Positions 55,970-64,000 of a stretch of 64,000 bases of DNA are shown here, piece after piece; the first letter of the stretch is position 1, and each line of letters starts with the position of its first letter. The notes beneath the pieces are model-generated. The model had not been told where the DNA came from, did no database searches, and saw only the letters and a list, made by a program, of their open reading frames with translations. Both the position numbers and the translations under genes were made by a program. Source of the stretch: Porogramme epimiltina (lineage: Eukaryota; Basidiomycota; Agaricomycetes; Polyporales; Polyporaceae); assembly GCA_900155495.1 (NCBI GenBank), contig FTLJ01000233.1, positions 1-64,000 on the forward strand, written 5' to 3'.

Positions 55970-58140
55970 TCACATGAATTTACGTTTCTCGCGCGCGGCT
56001 GCAGCATGTGAACGTATGAGCATTTCGGCCTCCGCAGAACGTGGTTTGATTGTGCATCGATAGTCTTCAGGGTACCTTTGAATACGTAGTCAGCTCAAAT
56101 GCAAGCGTCTTTTTTCTGGTCTAGGTAGGGACATTAATATTGCTTACGATAGTATTCCGTCCGTCTGTCCATGCACGATCTTGATCGGAGCACCATTTTC
56201 GTCAACTGGGGGACCGATGCTGAAAACGTGCATGATCGAAGCAATGGTAATGAAGAGGCTATTGAGGGCATAATGGCGGCCAGGACAAATTCTGTCCGAA
56301 TGTGTTAGTTATGACACAAAGGCGACAGTGATGGGGCACTCACCTTCTTCCAAAGCCGAAGACAACGTTGCGCGGATCGCATGTCCCGGCGCAGAATTTT
56401 CCCTCATTTATGAACCTTTCGGGTTTGAACTTGTCAGGATCAGGGAATATATCGGGATTGCGTAGGCAGGCCCTGAAAGTACCCATACCAACCGTGTGGA
56501 AAGATCAGTCGGGACTTTCGAGAAAGTGAACAGCAGCGTACCATATATTAGGAATCACAAGACTTCTGGCAGGTATGAAGTACCCCCGCAAGACTTCGTC
56601 AGCCGTCGTGAGGTGTGGCGCGCCAGTAGGGGTAACGTTGTGCCATCGCAAGGCCTCCGCGATGACTGCATTCACATATGGCAGGGACTCGTAATCTGAG
56701 AAGTTAGGCAGGCGGTGAGGTCCGACGACAGCATCGAGCTCGTATTGCGCCTTCCGCAATGCGTCCGGATACAAAGAAAAGGCCGCGAACAGGCCGAGTA
56801 GCGAAGAAAAGGTCTGGAAAAGGCTGGTTAGTCACCACTGGCTACATTTGATAGCTGCCGAATAGTGACTCACCGTATCCGAACCTCCTGTTTTTGAATT
56901 TCAGCATCACTGACGAAGCGGAGAAGTATGAACGACCTATGTACCTTCGAAAGCAACTACTCCGATATTCTTGATGATATCTTCTTCGTCTCCAATAGAA
57001 TTCGGGTACGAACTCGTGGCGTTTGCGAGTAGCTGACCCATCATGGAGTCATGCACGTCAGGGTGGTTCTACAGAGGAGTCAGCCAACAGGTTGACCAAC
57101 AAGAATGTAACCACGAATTTTGCCTGGAATGATCCGGTCACTCACCATCTCCTCCTTTATCCGGACAAAGGGCGCATTCTTGAGCTCGGCGGAAGCATTC
57201 TGCCACTTTCTAAAGAGCCGCTGTGCATGAGCACCGGGAAACCAGGTGGGGATGTACCGCAATATTGGGAAGAAGGCGGCCATGAACTTTCCCGGCGCCA
57301 GCCCTATCGAGATACCTTCCAGAGCCACGTTCACAAGTTCGAGCACTGAGTCGTTTTCCTCTGCTGCGTCGAACCCGTAAACCACTTTCTTGGTAGATCC
57401 CGAAGCCAAGCTATACACGGGTCTCTTGTCAATATCATAGGATACTGCTTCCCACAATACGCGTCGTACTTACTAACGTACATGATCCTTCAACTGATTC
57501 GGCTCACAAAGAAGCTTGTCCAGGAATATGTGAGTCACCGCACGCTGTGTATCACGGTACGAAACAGCTGCATCCCGATGGAAATGCCGCCAAAAGAGCT
57601 TCCTATGATGCCGCCACCGCTCACCATATGGCATAAAGCTGAAATTGGTGCTGGAGCCAGACCTAGACAATAGTTAACGTCATGTTCCATCCCCACACCC
57701 ACATACCCAATGGTATGAATATGCGGGAAATACCTACAGTTCAATCATAACCGTCTGTTGCCTATCAGAGGTTGTGCTGGACCGTTTTTCAAGGAATTCC
57801 GTGATGACATCCAGGCTCCCGAGAACGATGACTGACTGTCCGAGAATGTTGAGATGGACAATATCCCCTTGACGATTGCTACTGAGGGAAGTGTCCAATT
57901 TGCGCATCTAATGAGATGCTCACCATATCTACGGGAGAATTCCTGATATACAAGCCACGGCTTGCGTATTGGGGCATTGAAGAAATTTCCTACAAAGGGA
58001 AGGGAAGGGGGACCCGGAGGCAGCCGTTTGTGGGACGACCGCAGCTTCCTGTTCAATATAAACATCAGACATACGGTGAGTGCAACGAAAACAGAGATGT
58101 GCCGAGAGGTTAATAGGAAGAGGAACGAGGCATGCTCCAT
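55970..58140 (-). CDS. Cytochrome P450 (array member 9)
   Basis: Start MEHASFLFLLTSRHISVF, anchor FVALTVCLMFIL, hinge SSHKRLPPGPPSLPFVGN, which lacks WRARSRG. C-helix RWRHHRKLFWRHF. I-helix GGSDT from a 14-nt exon (56887-56874), then TFSSLLGLFAAFSLYP. K-helix EALRWH, FKPERFINEGKF, followed by CAGTCDP; heme loop FGFGRRICPGRHYA. The C-terminus YPEDYRCTIKPRS has Tyr in place of the first Cys of the C-x-C seen in every other member. It ends KRKFM at 55970. A CATATAAG element at 58195-58188 (minus) lies about 50 nt upstream. It is the most divergent member in the N-terminal half but shows no break. Confidence 0.9.
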
Positions 58141-60426
58141 GGTGTAGGGAAAGACTCACTGTAGCTTAGCGGGGGTTGCATGTCGGTCTTATATGGGGAA
58201 CTTGAGAGTTGACGTGGAGCCGTCGAAACTGTGAAACCGTGAACTTGAGTTCTCGTACCATCCAGTCGAGCGTATGCACGACATCTCGCTTGGAACAAGG
58301 GGACACAGCGCTGTCAAAGCGGGAACCTAAAGTTAAAGCATTAATACAGAACAATACACCCCAATTCCATTTTAAGCTTGCCATGCTCTTTTCAGCGCGC
58401 GACGTACTTCAAATCCTCCGCTAAGTGCACTGAGTGCCCGTCTCCACGGAGAATCTCACTAACCTGGTCATACTGGCAAGCCCTTCTGGACAAGTGAGAT
58501 ACTCGCTTGCAGAAGTTAGGACTTCGTTCTGCTGCATGCTTACACAACACCGGGGACCTAGAGCACTAAAGAACGAGTCGGCAAAACGTTAAGCACGACC
58601 AGCACGAAAACGGAAAGCGAGGCAGCCCGAGTGTAAGTAGGCTCAGGTGAGCATACGAAAACCTAGAAATGAACGGATGATATAAAATCACATACGCATA
58701 TGGATACCATAATGAGCCTGCGGGGAGCCTGGTTGGGCGGAGACCTAGCTAGGTCGTGTCATGGCCGATCGGCGGTGACTGAGAGCAAGGGCCGGGCCAT
58801 GGTTCGATGTCCACCAGCACTGTGGCCTCGTGTGAGTTGTGGACCTTGGAAATTTTACTCGAGGAAGTCCAACAGACACGAGTGGATGGCCGGGTCTCTG
58901 CAGAGAAATCTGGTCACCATCGGTGCGAACGTCGCTCGCCCAAGACTCCGGACCTCCCGGCACACGTGCGCTTTCACACGAATGCCAGGGGGCCGAATGA
59001 GAGTGCTCTAAAGCAGACTCACAGACATCTTCAAGCCCTGATAGAGCCCAGTAGGGATGCTGATTATGTTGACCGGTCTCCTGCGCGCAGCATTAACAAC
59101 TACACGTTCAACTGGGACCGCATGCTCTTGTTTGAGGGCGACACCGGCCCATACCTCCAATACGCCCACGTCCGTCTCTCCTTGATCGAGCGCAAGAACA
59201 CCGAACTGCTCCCACTGCCCGCGCCGTCGCAGCTGAAGGCAGAACTTCTGGTCGAGCTGCCTGCGCGCGAGATCGCGTTCCTGCTGAGCTCGTACCCCGA
59301 CGTGGTGAAGACGGCACTGGAGTTGCACGAGCCGAGCGGAGGACTCAAAACCGTGTAATCAATAGTGCTTATATTCGGACAGAGGCGGAAGTAGTAATGC
59401 CTATTTATGGGTGAACACGAAGGCTTTCGTGTTCGTCCAAATAAAGGAATTGCCTGAGACCGCGACCACTCAGGCTCGAACAGATCCTCATTGCGAAAGA
59501 CGACAGACACCGTACAGAGAGAGGGGTCTTTGTAGAGGACCATGATGTGTGTTATGGAAAGGAAGCAATGAACCTGGTAGATACGGGCATGCAGCGCACC
59601 TTGACCGAACAGGTCTCTCCCAAGACCTCCGACGCTCCGGGGCAAGAGGCTGACCTGCGGCGGAACCGCTTGGCTGACTGGTGCTCATAAGGGGGCTGAA
59701 TTTTCCGGTTTATTAGAGGGGCTGTGTTCGCCGTGGTTGTGAAAAGAGTTGCTCGAGGAGGCGTCTGATAAGGTGGAGACGGCAGAGGGTTGAATGACAA
59801 GCAGCGAGCACCCATGATTGTGCCCAATGTGGGGTGACGAGGGAGGTCTGCCGGTAGAAGCCGGGTGAGTGCAAGAGGCGCTGGAACCAAGCAGGAGCAC
59901 ACATTGAAGTCGCGGCATAACTTTTACTATATGGTTTATCAATAAACGGTATAGTACGAGTCAGGTTACTAGGACACCACGTTCACGTCACGGTGAGCGC
60001 GCAACACGTACGTCTGTACATTGGACTTCACTACTTGTTGACAACTGACCTCCTCTCAGGCTTCAGGTGACTACGGATCCTTCATTGGGTCTCGTATGAA
60101 ATTCCCGGGCCCCTTGTTCGCCTCGCTTGCACGCCTTTTTTCAATACACGTCGCCCTACAGCAAAGGCCTCCCCCATACCGAACATCGGATGCGGGTGAC
60201 AGCTGTAGTAACCCCTCCGCGATGGTTTTGTCCTCCGCGAGCCCCCATTGAATTACGCCATTCTCAGTCATAAGCGACTGACGTAAGGTTTGGTATACTA
60301 TATTAATCTAAGGCTGACCACACCGGCCACTATCGCCCTACCGTTTCACCCCATATACCATCCAGACTAGCTGTCCTGAGGAATTTCTCCCCACCACGCG
60401 CTCTCAGCCCGAACCTGACCCCGCCC
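58141..60426. other. Intergenic with a truncated arginyl-tRNA synthetase exon
   Basis: A 2.3-kb interval between P450-9 and membrane-protein copy B. Apart from the ArgRS fragment at 59091-59358, nothing is recognised. Open frames at 59100-59645 and 59552-59942 (minus) lack motifs. The segment before 59091 is open but not ArgRS-like. Confidence 0.5.
59091..59358 (+). pseudogene. Arginyl-tRNA synthetase fragment
   Basis: The frame reads [32 protein letters not shown] and [20 protein letters not shown], then LHEPSG. This is the characteristic junction of the catalytic core and the start of the DALR anticodon-binding domain of eukaryotic ArgRS. The full enzyme has about 600 aa; here only about 85 are present. 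The match starts just after a splice-acceptor-like CAG (59088-59090) and is lost after HEPSG, with a stop five codons later. There is no ATP-binding HIGH motif or remaining C-terminus nearby. It is a duplicated, truncated piece, not a working gene. Its GC-rich codon use resembles the housekeeping region rather than the surrounding DNA. Confidence 0.85.
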
Positions 60427-62288
60427 ATGTCTTCGGCGCTCGTCGGCATCGCCGAGCGGGGTGGGGAAGAGCTCGTGCAATTAAGTCTAGTTAAGGTGCG
60501 TTCCCAAGGTGCATTCAGCCCATTACATGCCTACTAACGTCTTCCTATTTCGCTCACATGTTCTCGTTCAGTATGGGATAGGTGTGTCGTTCCCCTAGCG
60601 AGCATGAGCCGTCGGCTGACTAGCTTTTCGAACTCTAGTAATCTCTTGCACAATCGTCGTGAGTATTCCTTCATCGTCCCCCTGATGCTGTTCAGCTTAC
60701 CGTGATTCCCCAGTGGCTGGAGATACTTGCTAAGATGGATGAGGAGGTAAGTAGCCCAAAGGAATGTGCTTCACATGTAGGATGATAGAATCGCGAACAG
60801 ATCACGTATATATGGCCTTCTCGCCTCAGCATCACCAAGGTTATCTACATACTCAATCGATACTCGCCCGTCGTGGACACAGCTCTCAGCGTAACAAGTA
60901 AGTGTCTATACGAGCTTCCGCACGCGAGGTCGCTGAATCTATCAAACTCCCGCGCCTCGCAGGTGCCCTAAGCACAACGATCACCACTGAGGTCAGTGAC
61001 TGCACGTGGTGCCTCCTCAGCTGTTTGGCGTCTGACTGAGCAGCAGAAATGTACGGCGGAATTTCAAGTCGTTGGAGGTTTGTTTGTCTCATCCACGTCC
61101 GCCGGCCAATGCTTACGTGATATTTACCACTCAGTATTCTACTCTGTGGGCACGTATAGTTCTGAGTGTATGCTTGGACTAAACACATATTCGAGAGCCA
61201 ACGCTAATAACTCGGCCACAGTCATTCTTATTGCTCGTACAATTGCATTGTACGAGTTCGACAGGTACATAATAGCGTTAATGGTCGTTGTTATGCTCAC
61301 TCTATTCGTGAGTGTTGACATTTTAAAGATTTGCCGCTGCACCTTCCGTATCGACTCGCACGATATACACGATTAGGTGCCTTCCTCGGTAATATCGTTC
61401 AGCGGTCTGGTGCATGTACCATGTGAGTTTCTCTGTGATGACATGGCGGTGACTATTGGCTAAGATCTTTGGATAATACTACAGATCCCCCGGAACAAGT
61501 GATCAGAATCACAGGCTGTGCCCCGATCGTAGACGACCTCAAGGGATGGGTGTTGTTCGCTTCTATTCTTCTTTCAGAAACAGGTGAAGTGTAGAGTCTT
61601 TCGTACATACCCGCACCCACCCAACTTGATTCTCAATCCCGTGGCACTCGATACGGACTACCAGTTATAGTCATTCTCACGTTTTGGAAAAAATGGCAAA
61701 CCTCTGAAGAGACGTTCCTGCGATGGGTGTTGGGCCGTCAGTCCGTCAATGCTATTCCCCGCCGGACCAGGTCGCCACTGGTCAATACTATGTACCGCGA
61801 CGGTGCGATCTTTCTCCCAAGTCTCCACGCGAGATGTTGACATTTGACAAAACAGGCACCCTATACTACTTGATCTTGCTCATAGTTTCGGTCGTCAATC
61901 TGTGCATAACGGTGCTAGAAGGCGTACGTGAAGCGTATCTCCCTGCGGTTTTCCTAAATCACTCACGTTGACGCGATGACAGCCAGCTGCGCGCCCAATC
62001 ATGCATATGTATGCCTCACGCTCCACCATTCCGTCTTGCGCTCACCCGGAACTCCCCAACAGGCCAGTCCGCGCGATACACAGCGCGCTCTGCGCGCGCG
62101 TCCTCCTCAACTTGCGCAAGGCCGCGGCGAAGTCGAGCTCGCTCCCGCTCAGCGAATTCACTCAGATGAGCTGCATCGCGTTCGAGGAAACATTCCTCCG
62201 GCAATACGACTCTGAACGTCATGAAGTCACGCTTGGGCTCGAGCTGGATGAGATGCCGCGATACTCAGTTGGTGTAGGTGGTGCGTAG
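60427..62288 (+). CDS. DUF6533-like multi-span membrane protein (copy B)
   Basis: Paralogue of copy A (38454-40362). Start MSSALVGIAERGGEELVQLSLVK. The second and third exons are very short (TATGGGATAG; VISCTIV), then WLEILAKMDEE and ITYIWPSRLSITKVIYILNR, YSPVVDTALSVT, SALSTTITTE, QKCTAEFQVVGG. Later parts are VILIARTIALYEFDR, VIRITGCAPIVDDLKGWVLF, ILTFWKKWQTSEE, NTMYRDGAI and TLYYLILLIVSVVNLCITVLE. The tail is HSALCARVLLNLRKAAAK then SSSLPLSEFTQMSCIAFEE, ending VGVGGA at 62288. The hydrophobic segments and the DUF6533-style N-terminus support a plasma-membrane or endomembrane receptor-like protein, but no function is established. Exon borders between 60900 and 61900 are approximate. Confidence 0.75.
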
Positions 62289-63366
62289 TTCCAGGGGGAA
62301 GCGGCGCTCATGGCCTCTATCTCCAGGACGGGATCTTTCATGTCATGGTATTACTTGACAACGTTGTACACGCGATTTCACTCTCGGCATTCTCTCCAAG
62401 GTGCACCTGGTCCCCTTATTCTGTATACATGTTGCGACTAGCATTTCGTGGAACCCAATAGAACGCGTTTCGCGTGTTGACAATCATCTTATAGGCATGA
62501 TTAGACTGAGGTGGTAAAACGGCGCACACAACATACCTCAAGGAGGACATGCGTCTATGGTGACGTCCCCACGACTGCCTATGCACCTACGAGTTGGTGC
62601 TAGTCATGGTAACCAGGATATCGAGGGATGAAGAGCGTTGGCGGGAATAGACCCGGCGTCAAACCCTTCGTTGTGTCTCGAGCAAGGGAGACTACTTACG
62701 AATCGGCAAGCCCGCGCTACCCACCACAAACACCAACATGGAGGCCAGAAGAAGTTTGACCGAGGTGCCCATGAAGCCACTATACAGCCTTGGCGTGCTG
62801 CGATGAGAGGTGGGTGGTGCCGCGACGACGGATATGCGGTAAGTCAAGGACGATAGAAGACATACCTACCTCCCAAGAGGCCTGAGTTATAACAAGAACC
62901 GGTGGTCTCGCGCCCCCCGTACACGGACCGAGGGTAAGAGCTGAGCGCTCGGTTCAAAACAAACAGCTTAGCAAGGCTGAGCCCACGCATGTCAGCCACG
63001 AGTGTTCACTTAGGGCAACAGGCGGCATATGTGAGTATTATCCGCCTTCCTCTGACAGCTCAGAATCAGATCAAACTCAACGTGTGCCTGCTTCATCAGG
63101 GATCTTCTTGATGTCCAGGAACGCATGTGGCCACAATTGAGAGGGGCAGCGGCGGTTCCACTTCTCCGAGTACCAGGGAACAAAGTCTAAAGACCGAAGA
63201 TTGCAGGGTTTTTTGTTCCGATCGAGTGATACACAGGAAAGGCCTTTGGCCATGCCATTTGGAATCAATTGTAATGATACAAATTTTGCTTACAAGGGGT
63301 GCGTGCTCCTCCGCCAGCTTCATGGTACTAAGAGATTCACAGTAACAGTTGGAGACAGTTAACGTG
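62289..63366. other. Convergent intergenic region
   Basis: 1.08 kb between the 3' end of membrane-protein copy B (+) and the 3' end of P450-10 (-). The open frames at 62638-62856 and 63077-63374 show no motif. Nothing recognised. Confidence 0.5.
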
Positions 63367-64000
63367 TTATACATGGTCCTCCGCCCGAGCTGCAGAGGCG
63401 TGAGAGCGAATCAGATTGACAGCCTCTGCGGAACGTGGCTTGATAGTGCAGCGACAGTCTTCTGGATATCTACAGCCACTTAAGTTGAGCCCAACGCCAC
63501 ACCTCGTCCGGAGAGGGGCACTGGAGGAATGTTGAGTACTTACGACAAAAATCCATCCGACATTGTCGGGATGATGGGAATAGGAGTGCCATTGTCGTCG
63601 ACGGCGGGGGTGATGTCGAAGACATGCAACACGGAAGCTAGGTTAATGAACAGTGCGGCCAGAGCGAAGTGGCGGCCCGGGCAGATTCTTTGGAACATTG
63701 TCAGTCAGAGAAGACAATATTAACCACGTGTAGTATCCGTACCTTCTCCCATATCCGAATGCAAATTCTGTCGGGTCACGAAGGCTAACATCGACCTTGC
63801 CGTCACGAATAAAACGTTCTGGGAGAAAGACGTCCGGGTCAGAGAACACCGAGGGATCATGTAGGCAAGCCCTGTCAGAACAGTTCAGTTTCCGTTTCCC
63901 TCGGACTGTGACTCCAGCAATGAGTAATACCATGTGTTCGGAACGATGATGGTGCCTTCTGGAATGAAGTATCCTCTTAATTCGTCGTCAACAGTGGCCA
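63367..64000 (-). CDS. Cytochrome P450 (array member 10), 3' part only
   Basis: Cut by the end of the window; only the last four exons are present. From the edge inward: ATVDDELRGYFIPEGTIIVP, NTW, then ACLHDPSVFSDPDVFLPERF and IRDGKVD, then heme loop FGYGRRICPGRHFA and LFINLASVLHVFDITP, and [13 protein letters not shown] ending AEDHV at 63367. The residue before PERF is Leu-Pro rather than Arg-Pro. I-helix and K-helix lie outside. The visible exon borders coincide with those of the other members. Confidence 0.88.

Noticed and set aside
58807..59090. Extension of the ArgRS fragment upstream in the same frame
   Set aside because: The frame is open, but the residues do not resemble ArgRS, and the homology begins directly after a CAG acceptor-like site.
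28800..64000. A classical secondary-metabolite gene cluster
   Set aside because: Only P450s and two membrane proteins were found; no PKS, NRPS, terpene cyclase, prenyltransferase or regulator is visible.
1..64000. CRISPR arrays, bacterial operons, tRNA or rRNA genes
   Set aside because: The DNA is fungal nuclear, no regularly spaced repeats exist, and I found no convincing tRNA A/B-box pair by eye. A tRNA scan would be needed to exclude tRNAs fully.

Overview
The window is nuclear DNA of a filamentous basidiomycete, most likely an Agaricomycete. Genes are split by many short GT..AG introns (about 50-60 nt). There is a myosin-motor chitin synthase, a large family of tandem P450s with shared intron positions, and two DUF6533-like membrane proteins of a family expanded in mushrooms. 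Order level (Polyporales-like) is a guess from P450 style only.

Region 1 (1-28 kb) is GC-rich and holds mostly housekeeping genes. In order: an AMSH/STAMBP-type JAMM deubiquitinase (-); a GT90/CAP10-like glycosyltransferase (+) with a damaged middle; a Fe2OG-dioxygenase-like protein (+) that seems to lack one iron ligand; the 75/78-kDa subunit of respiratory complex I (+); a small spliced orphan (-); a carnosine N-methyltransferase-like protein (-) with a His-Ser repeat; a basidiomycete-type orphan (+); and a complete class V-type chitin synthase of about 1,900 aa (+).

Region 2 (28.8-64 kb) is less GC-rich and is an accessory cluster of ten related cytochrome P450 genes, nine complete and one cut by the window end. 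Orientations are + + + + + - - + - and - (partial). The complete ones have about 520 aa in ten exons with the same intron positions, including a 14-nt micro-exon that encodes the oxygen-binding I-helix motif. They look like the OrdA-like (O-methylsterigmatocystin oxidoreductase-like) basidiomycete P450s. No polyketide synthase, terpene cyclase, NRPS, transporter or transcription factor is visible beside them, so this is a gene-family expansion rather than a recognisable biosynthetic cluster. Two paralogous membrane-protein genes (DUF6533-like) sit inside the array, each tail-to-tail with a P450 and in opposite orientations, which suggests an inverted block duplication. A truncated arginyl-tRNA synthetase exon lies near the second copy.

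The first 38 bases look like a Nextera sequencing adapter with errors to G and should not be read as genome. Gene models were spliced by eye; internal exon borders are approximate unless stated.
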